This document shows, one piece after another, positions 9,686-18,176 of a stretch of DNA of 64,000 bases (its first letter is position 1; every line of letters begins with the position of its first letter). The DNA is from Rhizobium sp. WYJ-E13. GTDB lineage: Bacteria; Pseudomonadota; Alphaproteobacteria; Rhizobiales; Rhizobiaceae. The notes under the pieces were generated by a model that saw only the letters and a list, made by a program, of their open reading frames with translations, was not told the origin of the DNA and ran no database searches. Made by a program: the position numbers and the translations under genes. The stretch is taken from positions 930,001 to 994,000 of the forward strand of contig NZ_CP076854.1 in assembly GCF_018987265.1 (NCBI RefSeq). Reading direction: 5' to 3'.

Positions 9686-10129
9686 GGTGGTCTCCTCCGC
9701 CCTTGAGAAGCAATCCAGTGCCTCGACGCTAGTGCCTCGACGGCCTCCTCAACAATGGCGCGAGTTTACCATCTTTGGATGGGGGATCGGTGTAATATCG
9801 CGTAGACTCTATTGGTCTTCTCCTACAACCGGGCCTGCTGAAGGCCCAGCGAGCCAGCGCCTTGGCCCGGCCTCACCTCCATTGATCCGACTCAATGCCT
9901 CTGGCTCGTTGTTCCGCTAGTCTGAGACGTCGTGGGTATATGGCTATTTGAGAGAGCTGGTTCACTGCGAGGAGGGCTCGCGATCGCTGGTGCAACGCCA
10001 AGGCAGGACATGGCGAAATGCAACATCCGCAGACGTACAGGCAGGAAAAACCATGCCGGACGAGTGACTGGCACGCCGAAACGATAGCATCTTGCCGGTC
10101 GACGCCGGTGCATCGTCGGGGAGGGTTCG
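9686..10129. other. Intergenic region of about 440 bp between the kinase gene and the next small gene
   Basis: I see no convincing gene here. Its one notable element is the 13-bp motif at 9792-9804, about 107 bp upstream of the kinase start on the minus strand. Antisense frames around 9892-10390 overlap the small rightward gene and show no family resemblance. Confidence 0.6.
9792..9804 (-). promoter_or_regulatory. Candidate operator, TACGCGATATTAC
   Basis: Minus-strand match to the TACG-N5-TTAC element shared by five intergenic regions of this island. It lies upstream of the FixL-like kinase gene (start 9685), which would allow autoregulation. On the plus strand it reads GTAATATCGCGTA and continues GACTCTATT, resembling the copy at 14716 (followed by ACCTCTATT). 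Confidence 0.5.
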
Positions 10130-10339
10130 GTGATGTGGCGCTTGGTCGCTGAAGCTCCGTTCGAAGAGGACATAGAACTCGCCGTCATCGACGACGAAGG
10201 TACCCATGCCCTGGTCTTTCCTTGCCAACGTCTGCCCGGCGGATGGGCCAACGCCATGACCGGCGAGATGCTTGACATTCACCCGACCCATTGGCGCGCA
10301 TGGCAAATTCAGCGATGTGATCCGTCCGATCTTCATTGA
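10130..10339 (+). CDS. Small conserved hypothetical protein (ending PTHWRAW-type)
   Basis: 68-69 residues from GTG 10130 or the adjoining ATG 10133; GGGGAGGG lies just upstream. It reads MWRLVAEAPFEEDIELAVID, then HALVFPCQRLPGGW and IHPTHWRAWQ. This pattern (an N-terminal APF.xD.ELAV core and a PTHWR.W tail) is familiar from small rhizobial hypotheticals, some related to DUF551-like proteins. It is soluble, with no signal or membrane helix. Function unknown. A leftward 142-residue frame over the same DNA has no comparable pattern and is treated as a shadow. Confidence 0.6.
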   Translation: MMWRLVAEAPFEEDIELAVIDDEGTHALVFPCQRLPGGWANAMTGEMLDIHPTHWRAWQIQRCDPSDLH

Positions 10340-10409
10340 AAGGGACTGCGAATGCCTCGTCAGCCGGATCCCGACAGTTTTCGCTCTCACATCGGACCAT
10401 ATATTTGCT

Positions 10410-10430
10410 AGGTCGGGAACATTCCGACCT
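10410..10430 (+). terminator. Possible hairpin terminator
   Basis: Stem AGGTCGG (10410-10416) and CCGACCT (10424-10430) around a 7-base loop, followed by CTTTCTGCC. It lies 70 bp after the small gene ending at 10339. The T-run is weak, so intrinsic termination is only possible. Confidence 0.35.
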
Positions 10431-10480
10431 CTTTCTGCCTTCGTATCAATTGCAGACGTGCTTTGAATACGGAGCGATCC

Positions 10481-10717
10481 ATGAGCCTAGAACGCGGTCG
10501 CAGAAAACTGATGTTGCGGCTTCCCGATATCCGTCATCTTCTAGCGGAGATAACCAACGAGACACTCGGTGAGATGTTCGAGGCCTATGATCTTGCCGTC
10601 GATGCGTTGGACAGATTTCGGATTCAAAGACCGAGGGAAGATAAGCTGATTACAGAATATGAGCAGCTCTGCCGCGAAATAGAGCAGGAAGTTGTCGTCT
10701 ACTGCACCAGCCGATGA
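10481..10717 (+). CDS. Small hypothetical protein, helical
   Basis: 78 residues from ATG 10481 (GGAG at 10471-10474); a TTG at 10463 would add six residues. The sequence is largely charged and predicted helical (LPDIRHLLAEITNETLGEMF, ITEYEQLCREIEQEVVVYC). No family is recognised. It is convergent with the AI-2E family transporter, 12 bp away. Amino-acid composition looks like a real protein, but there is no independent support. Confidence 0.45.
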   Translation: MSLERGRRKLMLRLPDIRHLLAEITNETLGEMFEAYDLAVDALDRFRIQRPREDKLITEYEQLCREIEQEVVVYCTSR

Positions 10718-10729
10718 GCTTGCCGATAC

Positions 10730-11863
10730 CTATCCGATGTGTTCCGCTTCGGATCCATTTGAGGTCGCCGGCGGCCAGGCCCAGGCTCTCAGCAACTCGT
10801 AGAAGACGCTGAGGACGACCGGCCCAAGAAACAAACCCAGGAGCCCGTGAGAGAGCGTGCCGCCGATGACGCCGATCAGAATAACCGGCATCGGCGTCGA
10901 GAGGCCTTTCGCCATCAGGACGGGCTTCAGAATATTGTCCACGACGGTGATCGGCACCGCAAGGCAGGTAAAGATAAAGGCAGTCGCGAATGGCCAGGAG
11001 AACCACGCCCAGATGACGACCGGCAGCAGCACGAGCCCAGGACCCAGTTGCATCACGCAAAGCATGAAGACCGCAAAGGTCAGGGCACCGCGTGCCGGAA
11101 TGTCAAAGAAGGCAAAGCACACTCCGCAGAGCAGGGTCTGCAGGAAGGCAACGCCGATCACGCCTCGCGAAACATTCCGCACCGTGGTTCCTGCCAACCG
11201 GGCAAAACCGACACCCCTTTCGCCGGCGATCCGGCTCGCCAGCACCTGTATTGCCGCAGCCAGGCGCACGGACCACGTGAGAAACAGCCCGGAGAGTATG
11301 ATCGAAGCGACGAAGCTCAAGACGCCGCCGCCGATCGAGGCGAGCTTTGCGACGACAACACCCATGACCTCACGGATCGGCGCCTGAAACTTGATGATGG
11401 TGGAGGCCAGATCGCCCGCAATCTGGTTCCAGGTGTCATGGACACGCTCGCCGACGACAGGCCATTCCTTGATGGCGGCCGGTGCTGTGGGTAGCGTGAA
11501 GTTTCCCGTCCACAACTTGCCGATCAGTGCCTGCACCGCATCGGCAAAATTGACCGCAACGAGTGCGAGCGGTGCGATAATCAGCACAAGGCAGCCGACG
11601 ACGATGATAACAGCCGCAATCACCGGCCTGTTTCCAATCAGTCGCAAGAGAGTCTGGAACATCGGAAACAGCGCCACTGCGAGGATCGCCGACCAGATGA
11701 CGATCAGTGCGAAGGGCGCGATCAGAACCATCGTCCAGTAGGCGAAAAGCCCGATGATGCCCAACCGGACCAGATCACTTACTCTCGCCTCTATCGAAAT
11801 CTGGCCCGCATCGGTTTTCCGCGCCGGCGTATCGGCTATCTGCTCCATTGTTATATCCGCCAC
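10730..11863 (-). CDS. AI-2E family transporter (YdiK/PerM-like membrane protein)
   Basis: 377 residues from GTG 11863 (alternative ATG 11848). There are paired N-terminal hydrophobic segments (LGIIGLFAYWTMVLIAPFAL, PVIAAVIIVVGCLVLIIAPL), a roughly 90-residue soluble central part, and a C-terminal membrane block with the family hallmark DNILKPVLMAKGLSTPMPVI and GLLGLFLGPVVLSVFYELL. Members include TqsA and PerM-like permeases and some Na+/H+ antiporters, so the AI-2 label is not proof of substrate. It follows the PPK2 gene with a short gap, so it is likely the last gene of the operon DUF3302-SulP-PPK2-AI-2E. Confidence 0.88.
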   Translation of the reverse strand: MADITMEQIADTPARKTDAGQISIEARVSDLVRLGIIGLFAYWTMVLIAPFALIVIWSAILAVALFPMFQTLLRLIGNRPVIAAVIIVVGCLVLIIAPLALVAVNFADAVQALIGKLWTGNFTLPTAPAAIKEWPVVGERVHDTWNQIAGDLASTIIKFQAPIREVMGVVVAKLASIGGGVLSFVASIILSGLFLTWSVRLAAAIQVLASRIAGERGVGFARLAGTTVRNVSRGVIGVAFLQTLLCGVCFAFFDIPARGALTFAVFMLCVMQLGPGLVLLPVVIWAWFSWPFATAFIFTCLAVPITVVDNILKPVLMAKGLSTPMPVILIGVIGGTLSHGLLGLFLGPVVLSVFYELLRAWAWPPATSNGSEAEHIG

Positions 11864-11881
11864 GTTCCAGGCCGGCAGTGC

Positions 11882-12721
11882 TTACGACGTCATGTCGGGC
11901 ACGATATGGCGGATGCTGCTATCCTCTATGAAGTCGGCCGGACGCTTCTGACGTTTTCCGAGATCGGGCTCGTCAAACTTCACCCGCTCATAGGGAATGG
12001 ACTGCAGGATATGCGAGATGCAGTTGATCCGCGCGCGCTTCTTGTCGTCCGAAGGCACGATCCACCATGGTGCATGGTTGGTGTCGGTCATCCGCAGCAT
12101 CTCGTCATAGGCGCGCGTATAATCCCACCAGCGCTGATAGGATTCGAGATCCATGGGGCTGAGCTTCCACTGCCGCACCGGATCGTCGATCCGCCGCCTG
12201 AAGCGCCGCTCCTGTTCTTCCTCGCTGACGGTCAGGAAATATTTGAGCAGAATGACGCCGCTTTCGACGATGGCCGCTTCAAAGCGGGGCGCGAGCTCCA
12301 GAAAACGCCGCGCTTTCTTATCGCTGCAGAAGCCCATGACACGATCGACGCCCGCCCGATTATACCAGCTGCGGTCGAATATCACGACCTCGCCGGCCGC
12401 CGGCAGGTGAGCGATGTAACGCTGCATATAGCTCTGCGATTTCTCCCGATCTGTCGGCGCAGGCAGCGCCACGACGCGGAAGACACGCGGACTGACCTTT
12501 TCCGTTATCCGCTTGATCATTCCTCCCTTTCCGGCGGCATCGCGTCCCTCGAAGATGATGACGATTCTTGCGCCGGCTTTCTTCACCCAGGCCTGCAGAT
12601 GAGCGATTTCGACCTGCAGCCGGCCGACTTCTTTCTCATAATCCCATGATTTCTTTTTCTTTTTATCCTTGCCGCGGCTCTCATCGCCGGTGGCCTGCTT
12701 CGGCTTGTAATTCTCGTCCAT
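11882..12721 (-). CDS. ppk2: Polyphosphate kinase 2
   Basis: 279 residues from ATG 12721, preceded by GAAGGAGGGAG. PPK2 transfers phosphate between inorganic polyphosphate and nucleoside phosphates in the cytosol. It shows a lysine-rich N-terminal tail, Walker A FEGRDAAGKGG (57-67), Walker B and lid segment VIFDRSWYNRAGVDRVMGF (113-131), then FLTVSEEEQERRFRRRIDDP, WKLSPMDLESYQRWWDYTRA and PWWIVPSDDKKRARIN, all PPK2 signatures. Length fits single-domain class I enzymes acting on NDPs. It starts 20 bp after the SulP stop. A dead CYTH gene lies 5 kb away; CYTH proteins are tripolyphosphatases, so polyphosphate handling may once have been broader here. Confidence 0.95.
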   Translation of the reverse strand: MDENYKPKQATGDESRGKDKKKKKSWDYEKEVGRLQVEIAHLQAWVKKAGARIVIIFEGRDAAGKGGMIKRITEKVSPRVFRVVALPAPTDREKSQSYMQRYIAHLPAAGEVVIFDRSWYNRAGVDRVMGFCSDKKARRFLELAPRFEAAIVESGVILLKYFLTVSEEEQERRFRRRIDDPVRQWKLSPMDLESYQRWWDYTRAYDEMLRMTDTNHAPWWIVPSDDKKRARINCISHILQSIPYERVKFDEPDLGKRQKRPADFIEDSSIRHIVPDMTS

Positions 12722-12741
12722 GGTTCTCCCTCCTTCTATCA

Positions 12742-14457
12742 CTAAAGTGCACTGCTCGCCGGCGTGGCACTACCGATCTGGTCGATATCGCCGATCAGTG
12801 TCCGCAGGGCTTCTTCTCTGCCGTTAAAAATATTCTCGGCGCCGACCATCTTGATGACTCCGGCCCGTTCGAGAATGACCCGGCTTTCGTCGCTGAGATC
12901 GGCAAAGGCGAAGATGATGTTTCGATTCACGAGGATTTCGGCGACGGCCTCGAGCGCGGTCGCGCCGGTGCTGTCGATTTGTGTGATGGCGCTGGCATCG
13001 AGCACCAGACATTTGGTATCCGCGGGAAGCTCCTTTGCCACCGATGTCAGCCGGATGCGAACGTAATCAGCATTGTAGAACAGGATGCTGCCCTGCACCG
13101 CGAAGACGGCTGCGCCCGGGACGGGTCGGGCCTCCGGATAGCGCTTGAGATCGAAGAAACCGTGCCGTCCCTCGATGCGGCCAAGAAGGCCGTCGCGCGG
13201 AAACATGGTCTTCCGCAGGAGATAGACGAAGGTTGCGGCAATTGCGACGATGACGCCATTGAGGACACCGAAGCTGATCGCTCCCCACATGGCGATCAGC
13301 GCGAAGACGAATTCCATACGGCTGATGCGCCAGATCTTCCTGAGCTCGGGAAGATCGATCAGGCTGATGGCAGCCATTGCAAGGATTGCGGCGAGCGCGG
13401 GAATGGGAAGGATGCGCAACGCAGCATGGAGGAAAACCAGCACCGCGATCAGTGCTGCCGCGGAGACCAGTCCTGCGAGCTGCGACACGCCGCCCGTCGA
13501 CAGATTTATGGCGGTTCGAGAATCCGATACGCTGACCGGAAACGAACCGAAAAGCCCGGGCGCTATATTGGCCGCGCCAAGCCCGACCAACTCCTGATTT
13601 GCATCGACCTCGTCACCGGTCCGCGACGCGAAGCTGCGCGCCGCCACAATGCCGGAGCCGAAGCTGACAAGAAAGATCGCGACCGAACCGGTGACGATCT
13701 TGTCTAGGGGCATCTCATGAAGCGGGGGTAGGGAGAAACTCGGAAGTCCGCGCGGTATGTCCCCAACGACGGCAATGCCTTGGCCCCGAAAATCGAAAAT
13801 CGCGGAAAGAACGACCGAGATAACGACGACCAGGACAGGACCTGGAATTCTGAAAGGAAAAAAACGGAGGATCCACAGCAGCGCGAACATGCTGAAGCCA
13901 AAAATGAGCGACGGCCAGTGGATCAGACTGCTTTTGGCAAGAAATTCGACGAGCGGCTGGATCAACCCATCGGATTCGATCTTCATCCCCGTGAAACGGC
14001 CGATCTGTCCCACAAGGATCGAGAGGGACACGCCGGCAAAGAACCCGACCAGAATGGGGCGGGAAAGAAAGTTTGCGAGGACGCCAAGCCTCAACAATTT
14101 GGCGGCGATATAGCAGACGCCGACGCCGAGGGCGAGGGCTGCCGCGATCGCCACACGGTCGCCGCTGCCCGTGGGATCGGCAGCTATGATAGTGCCCATT
14201 GCAGCCGCCAGCACCGACATTGACGCGGCGTCGGGCCCCACGATCAGCAGCCGGGAAGGCCCGAAAATCGCATAGGCGATCGGCGCGACGATGCTCGCAT
14301 AGATGCCGGTCTCCGGCGGCAGGCCGGCGATAGCGGGATAGGCGATGGCGCTCGGCAGGCCGACGGCGGCGATCGACAGGCCGGCCGGGATATCGCTCCG
14401 GAGCCAGCCTCTGTTGAAGCCAGTCAAGCCTCGCAACATCGGAAGACTGCCTATCAC
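12742..14457 (-). CDS. SulP family inorganic anion transporter with STAS domain
   Basis: 571 residues from GTG 14457, with AAGGAG upstream. Residues about 20-420 hold 10-14 membrane segments with the SulP entry motif (GLSIAAVGLPSAIAYPAIAG, LPPETGIYASIVAPIAYAIF, VGPDAAS) and the conserved NIAPGLFGSFPVS. A C-terminal cytoplasmic STAS domain (about 455-560) follows (FYNADYVRIRLTSVAKEL, CLVLDASAITQIDSTGATAL). SulP proteins carry sulfate, bicarbonate or dicarboxylates; the substrate is not deducible. It sits between the short DUF3302-like gene and ppk2 in a leftward operon. Confidence 0.93.
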   Translation of the reverse strand: MIGSLPMLRGLTGFNRGWLRSDIPAGLSIAAVGLPSAIAYPAIAGLPPETGIYASIVAPIAYAIFGPSRLLIVGPDAASMSVLAAAMGTIIAADPTGSGDRVAIAAALALGVGVCYIAAKLLRLGVLANFLSRPILVGFFAGVSLSILVGQIGRFTGMKIESDGLIQPLVEFLAKSSLIHWPSLIFGFSMFALLWILRFFPFRIPGPVLVVVISVVLSAIFDFRGQGIAVVGDIPRGLPSFSLPPLHEMPLDKIVTGSVAIFLVSFGSGIVAARSFASRTGDEVDANQELVGLGAANIAPGLFGSFPVSVSDSRTAINLSTGGVSQLAGLVSAAALIAVLVFLHAALRILPIPALAAILAMAAISLIDLPELRKIWRISRMEFVFALIAMWGAISFGVLNGVIVAIAATFVYLLRKTMFPRDGLLGRIEGRHGFFDLKRYPEARPVPGAAVFAVQGSILFYNADYVRIRLTSVAKELPADTKCLVLDASAITQIDSTGATALEAVAEILVNRNIIFAFADLSDESRVILERAGVIKMVGAENIFNGREEALRTLIGDIDQIGSATPASSAL

Positions 14458-14475
14458 CGCTAGCTCCTTATGCTT

Positions 14476-14631
14476 TCACCGTTGGCGCATTTGCGTCTTG
14501 GCATTCCACTCGCATCGCCGGGACTGGCGCTTGGCCATGAAATGAGGAATGTCGTGGATCGCAATCACTGCGTAAAACAGGGTATCGATGACAAAGACCG
14601 GCACGCCCAGAGCAAAATAATCAAGAAACAC
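14476..14631 (-). CDS. Short DUF3302-like (YiaW-type) inner-membrane protein, probably truncated
   Basis: 51 residues from GTG 14631, directly after GGAGGGGA. The first 35 residues (FLDYFALGVPVFVIDTLFYA, then IAIHDIPHFMAK) match the start of DUF3302/YiaW proteins: FLDYFALG, one membrane helix, and HDIP followed by a basic residue run. Family members then continue with a conserved RNHPH motif and a second helix; here the frame instead reads RQSRRCEWNAKTQMRQR and stops 18 bp before the SulP start. I infer a C-terminal truncation. It is the first gene of the SulP-PPK2 operon, and the motif at 14716-14728 lies 85 bp upstream. Confidence 0.6.
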   Translation of the reverse strand: MFLDYFALGVPVFVIDTLFYAVIAIHDIPHFMAKRQSRRCEWNAKTQMRQR

Positions 14632-14715
14632 GGCTGCTCCCCTCCGGCCGGTTCGGCCGAGCCTTTCGATTGCTATCGACAACAGGATATTAGGCCCGTT
14701 TTGGCGCGGAGGCCC

Positions 14716-14728
14716 GTAGCATCGCGTA
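14716..14728 (-). promoter_or_regulatory. Candidate operator, TACGCGATGCTAC
   Basis: Minus-strand variant of the TACG-N5-TTAC element with one difference (CTAC for TTAC), 85 bp upstream of the DUF3302-like start codon at 14631, so placed to control the leftward membrane-transport and polyphosphate operon. Confidence 0.45.
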
Positions 14729-14866
14729 ACCTCTATTCACGCGTCGGCAGCAGACCCGCTTAAGCAGATCGTCCCTGCGGAAAATGAAGAAGGCGGGATC
14801 GGTGGGACGGGTGCCATTCCGGTCTCCGCGTACCGAATTGGCCAGGTTTTTTGGAAGCCGGCTAAT

Positions 14867-14885
14867 GTAAGATCGCGTATTTTAC
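14867..14885 (+). promoter_or_regulatory. Candidate operator, 19-bp imperfect palindrome
   Basis: GTAAGATCG-C-GTATTTTAC. The minus strand contains TACGCGATCTTAC, the shared element. The right arm reversed is GTAAAATAC, also present as an isolated half-site at 18701-18709. It lies 72 bp upstream of ATG 14957. Confidence 0.5.
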
Positions 14886-14956
14886 GTCTGCTGCCGATCC
14901 GCTTGATATATATAGTTTCTGCATCTGCTTGGCGCAGTTTGACGGCGGGGGCGGGG

Positions 14957-15271
14957 ATGGTCTCGGGAGAGCAAGGTTCGACATATTTGTCCGTCCTTGA
15001 GACGGCGGAGACTTATTTTCCCAATCAGAAGCGGCTGGTGCAGCGGCTTTTCTATGTAAACGAACCCTTTCACAGCATGTGCGAGGATCTCACGGCTGCG
15101 GCACAGGCGCTCGCGCATGTCGAGCGGTTACCGGAGGCGGTTAGGGAAGCACGGCGGCTGGAATACGCGGGTCTCGTCGATGCCCTCCTGAAAGAGATGG
15201 GGGAGGCCATCGCCCAATCGAAAATTGTGGTCCTCAGGCGGTCAACGCAGACTGGCCCGAAGCCTCTGTAG
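14957..15271 (+). CDS. Hypothetical protein, soluble and helical
   Basis: 104 residues from ATG 14957; an upstream start at 14903 would add 18 residues but runs through the promoter-like region. The sequence is mostly helical (YLSVLETAETYFPNQKRLVQ, MCEDLTAAAQALAHVERLPE, LEYAGLVDALLKEMGEAIAQ). No signal peptide or known domain is seen. It is followed after 41 bp by the DUF3300 gene on the same strand and is likely cotranscribed. The candidate operator at 14867-14885 precedes it. Function unknown. Confidence 0.62.
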   Translation: MVSGEQGSTYLSVLETAETYFPNQKRLVQRLFYVNEPFHSMCEDLTAAAQALAHVERLPEAVREARRLEYAGLVDALLKEMGEAIAQSKIVVLRRSTQTGPKPL

Positions 15272-15312
15272 CAGTATCTGTCGTTCAAGAACTCAAGGGA
15301 GGTCCGTGCGTG

Positions 15313-16707
15313 ATGAAAGCAATTTCCCGCAAACTGCTTGGCGGATTGTCGGCACTGGCAATTATTGCGTTGCAGCCGGCGCTCCCAATGCGCGCGCAGA
15401 CGCAGACCCCCGCACCGACAGCAGCACCAGCGCAGACAAGCACAGAACAGCCCGCAACCGCACTCCTGTCCGATGATGAGCTTGAAGTGCTCGTAGCGCG
15501 GATCGCGCTCTATCCGGATGAATTGGTCGCGGTAATTTCCGCCGCTTCGCTCTTTCCTCTTCAGATCATTGAAGCACAGCGCTTCCTCGAAGCGAAAAAG
15601 AAGAATTCCGACCTCAAGCCCAAAAGCGATTGGGACGGCAGCGTCGTTTCGCTGCTGAACTACCCAGACATCGTCAAGATGATGAGTGAGGATCTCGATT
15701 GGACGCAGTCGCTCGCCGATGCGCTCGCCAACCAGCAGAAGGATGTCTTGATTGCCATCCAGCAGCTTCGTGACGAAGCGGTGGAAAAGAACATCATCAA
15801 GACGGATGACAAGGTGACGATCGTCACCGAAAACGACAACATCATCATCCGGCCGACCGATCCGGAGAAGATCTATATCCCGCAATATCCGCCGGAAATG
15901 CTCTACGAACCGGGCTATGCGTCGGAACCGATCTCCTATTATCCGGATTATTACGACAGCTATTATTATCCCGGGGCAGGGTTCTTTGCCGCTGCGGTCA
16001 CCGGGTTGACCTGGGCTGCCATTGTCAACTGGGACGACTGGGGCGTGTGGGGCGGCCGCTGGGATGGCGATATCGACATTGACTGCAACAATTGCCTGAA
16101 CGACCGCAACTTCAACGGAAAGATGAAGTGGAACGACGTCGACTGGAGCAAGGTCGACCGGAGCAAGCTGAACATCAGCAAGGACCAGCTTGCGAAGATG
16201 GACCGGTCGGCGATCAAGTCCGGCTTGCAGGCCGACAATCGCAACCAGTTGCGCAACAGGGCCAACGACATCCAGGCGAGCCAGCGGCCCGGCAATCGCG
16301 CTAATTCGGCGCGTGCAGAAGATATCCGCAAGAGCACGGCTCAGGGCCTAAAGGACAGACCGCAGGCAACTAGGCCAACGGCAGCAAATCGACCGGCGGC
16401 GGCCAATCGGCCGACCGCATCCCGGCCCGAGGCACGTCCTCAGAAGGCCGCCAATCGCCCGTCCAAGCCTGCGCAGAAATCCGTCAATAGGCCCAATAAA
16501 CCGCAGATGGCTGCCAGACCCGATAATCGCGGACGCCAACCGAGCGCGCTCGGCAATGTCCAGTCCGGTCGTCGTGAGGCGGTTGCCTCGAAACGCGGAT
16601 CGCAGAGCATGGGCGCAAATCGCCAGTCAGCTCGCCCCGCACAGCATCGGCCACGCCCGCAGGGTGGTGGCGGTCGCGGTGGCGGTGGCGGTGGCAGACG
16701 GCGGTGA
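15313..16707 (+). CDS. DUF3300 domain-containing secreted protein
   Basis: 464 residues from ATG 15313 with GGGAGGTCC upstream. A signal peptide (KLLGGLSALAIIALQPALPM, cleavage near MRAQ) is followed by the DUF3300 domain at about 50-240 (LEVLVARIALYPDELVAVIS, WDGSVVSLLNYPDIVKMMSE, EKIYIPQYPPEMLYEP) and a Tyr/Trp/Asp-rich stretch. The C-terminal 180 residues are low-complexity, Arg/Asn/Ala/Pro-rich repeats (RPTAANRPAAANRPTASRPE) ending in a Gly/Arg tail. This is a periplasmic or envelope protein of unknown function. DUF3300 genes commonly sit next to DUF2950 genes, as here. Confidence 0.9.
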   Translation: MKAISRKLLGGLSALAIIALQPALPMRAQTQTPAPTAAPAQTSTEQPATALLSDDELEVLVARIALYPDELVAVISAASLFPLQIIEAQRFLEAKKKNSDLKPKSDWDGSVVSLLNYPDIVKMMSEDLDWTQSLADALANQQKDVLIAIQQLRDEAVEKNIIKTDDKVTIVTENDNIIIRPTDPEKIYIPQYPPEMLYEPGYASEPISYYPDYYDSYYYPGAGFFAAAVTGLTWAAIVNWDDWGVWGGRWDGDIDIDCNNCLNDRNFNGKMKWNDVDWSKVDRSKLNISKDQLAKMDRSAIKSGLQADNRNQLRNRANDIQASQRPGNRANSARAEDIRKSTAQGLKDRPQATRPTAANRPAAANRPTASRPEARPQKAANRPSKPAQKSVNRPNKPQMAARPDNRGRQPSALGNVQSGRREAVASKRGSQSMGANRQSARPAQHRPRPQGGGGRGGGGGGRRR

Positions 16708-16736
16708 GACCTCTTTTCAGCTCAGGGAGTAACCTC

Positions 16737-17675
16737 ATGGGACGCCAATCGATCGTAATTCCGCTTATGTTCGCGACAGTACTTTGCGCAATGCCGGCGC
16801 CGCCCGTGCTTTCGCAGGAGCAGACAGATCTTGCTGACTACAAGGCGGCAACGCCATCGCCGAAATTCGACAGTCCTGAGCTTGCGCTCGATAAGCTCAA
16901 ATCGGTGCTGGGCTCGAACAATATCGACGATCTTGCCACGTTGCTCGGCTTGAAGCCGGACAAGCTGCGCTCGAACAATGAGGCGATGATCGCCTACGGA
17001 TTGATCCGCGAAGGCGCCGAGCGGCGGGTGGTTTTGCGGGATTCAGAAGGCATGAAGATCGTTGCGATCGGGGATCGGCTTTGGCCCTTGCCGTTTCCGC
17101 TGACCGAGGGCAAGGACGACAAATGGTCTTTTGACACTCAGCGCGGCCTCGAAGAGATCATCAATCGCCGCATTGGCGAAAACGAACTCGCCACCATCGA
17201 CACCATGCATGAATATGTCGCGGCCCAGTATCAATTTGCATCCGAGGACCGTGATGGCGACGGCATCTATGAGTTCGCAAAGAAATTGATCAGCAGTCCA
17301 GGCAAGCTCGATGGCTTGTACTGGGATCCGAACGTTTATCCCGAGGAAAGCCCGGCAAGCGCGCTGGTCGAGACAGCTGCCTTCGGCGCCGCCAAACGCG
17401 GGGAGGGCTATTACGGCTATCGCTACCGCATCCTGACGTCTCAGGGAGACAACGTGCTTGGCGGCAAGCAAAGCTATATCATCAACGGTTATATGACCGG
17501 CGGCTTTGCGCTCATCGCCTGGCCGGTCAAATATCGGGTCACCGGCGTGCAGACATTTATGGTCAACGGGACGAGCGTCATCTACCAGCGCGATCTGGGA
17601 CCGGAAACGGAAGCGCGCGCGGCGGCGATCAAGGATTTCAATCCGGATGCCAACTGGACCGTCGTAAGCGAATAG
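16737..17675 (+). CDS. DUF2950 domain-containing secreted protein
   Basis: 312 residues from ATG 16737 (AGGGAGT upstream); the in-frame start at 16704 lies inside the DUF3300 gene. A signal peptide (IVIPLMFATVLCAMPAPPVLSQ) is followed by the DUF2950 body: SPELALDKLKSVLGSNNIDD, DTQRGLEEIINRRIGENELA, YQFASEDRDGDGIYEFAKKL, GEGYYGYRYRILTSQG and INGYMTGGFALIAWPVKYRV, which are family hallmarks. It is predicted periplasmic. It follows DUF3300 after 29 bp, the usual two-gene unit; function unproven. Confidence 0.92.
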   Translation: MGRQSIVIPLMFATVLCAMPAPPVLSQEQTDLADYKAATPSPKFDSPELALDKLKSVLGSNNIDDLATLLGLKPDKLRSNNEAMIAYGLIREGAERRVVLRDSEGMKIVAIGDRLWPLPFPLTEGKDDKWSFDTQRGLEEIINRRIGENELATIDTMHEYVAAQYQFASEDRDGDGIYEFAKKLISSPGKLDGLYWDPNVYPEESPASALVETAAFGAAKRGEGYYGYRYRILTSQGDNVLGGKQSYIINGYMTGGFALIAWPVKYRVTGVQTFMVNGTSVIYQRDLGPETEARAAAIKDFNPDANWTVVSE

Positions 17676-17819
17676 GATCTTAGTCCATGCTGCCGGTATC
17701 GCCGGCGGTATGCGCAAGACAGCGGCCATGGCGCTGTTAGAATAACGTTCGCTCCCATCCATGCGGCAGGTTCGGCCGATCATCCTCGCTCGCCATTCGG
17801 TCCCGGCGGCGTCAGTTCC

Positions 17820-18141
17820 TCATAGGCGCGCGCGCGCCAAAGGCGTCCAAATCTCGGCTTCTGCCATCATGAAGAACGCTGTCGCAATAATATGGTCGGC
17901 GGCGTGGAGCAGGAGGTTCCGTGCCTCTTCGACTGGAATCTCATATTCCTTTCGTCCGGGCGAGGCCGGCGCGAAATCTGATCGTCAGACGCGCGGAACG
18001 CCCGTCCATCAAGCGGACACGGATGGAGTTCTGATCCTGGCGGTAAAGGTAGGCCTCCTGCTGGAGGTCCAGGTCGTCGGCGCAAACGCGCCCACGGCCG
18101 TTGCGGACCGGGAACGTTCACTCGATCTCGGTCGCTCTCAA
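17820..18141 (-). pseudogene. Decayed CYTH-domain (triphosphatase-type) gene
   Basis: Leftward from about 18141 the frame reads LRATEIE, a TGA stop (18118-18120), then TFPVRN, LQQEAYLYRQDQNSIRVRLM, DGRSARLTI, followed by a frame change into KEYEIPVEEARNLLLHAADH and a stop at 17820. The CYTH consensus is EIERKFLV, RQGYL, VRVRxxDGxAxLTxK and EYEIPxxxAxxLL, in this order; the stop falls exactly at the Arg after EIE. The product would be about 105 residues against 150-200 for the family. CYTH enzymes hydrolyse triphosphates and tripolyphosphate and bind metal through the EIExK acidic set. Nonsense, frameshift and shortening make this a dead gene. Confidence 0.7.
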
Positions 18142-18176
18142 TTCGGTATTCCCTCGCTCATGCCCGACGTTGCCGG

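Larger units (their letters stand above)
14632..14956. other. Divergent intergenic region carrying two copies of the shared element
   Basis: No gene is seen. It separates the leftward DUF3302-SulP-PPK2 operon from the rightward 14957 gene and holds the elements at 14716-14728 and 14867-14885, one near each set of genes. Confidence 0.6.

Noticed and set aside
9962..10390. 142-residue leftward frame
   Set aside because: No family pattern, whereas the opposite strand encodes a small protein with a familiar rhizobial pattern and a ribosome-binding site.
10416..10444. GGAAC followed by CGTA as an EcfG-type general-stress promoter
   Set aside because: The spacer is about 21 bases, longer than accepted for EcfG promoters, and GGAAC lies inside a hairpin.
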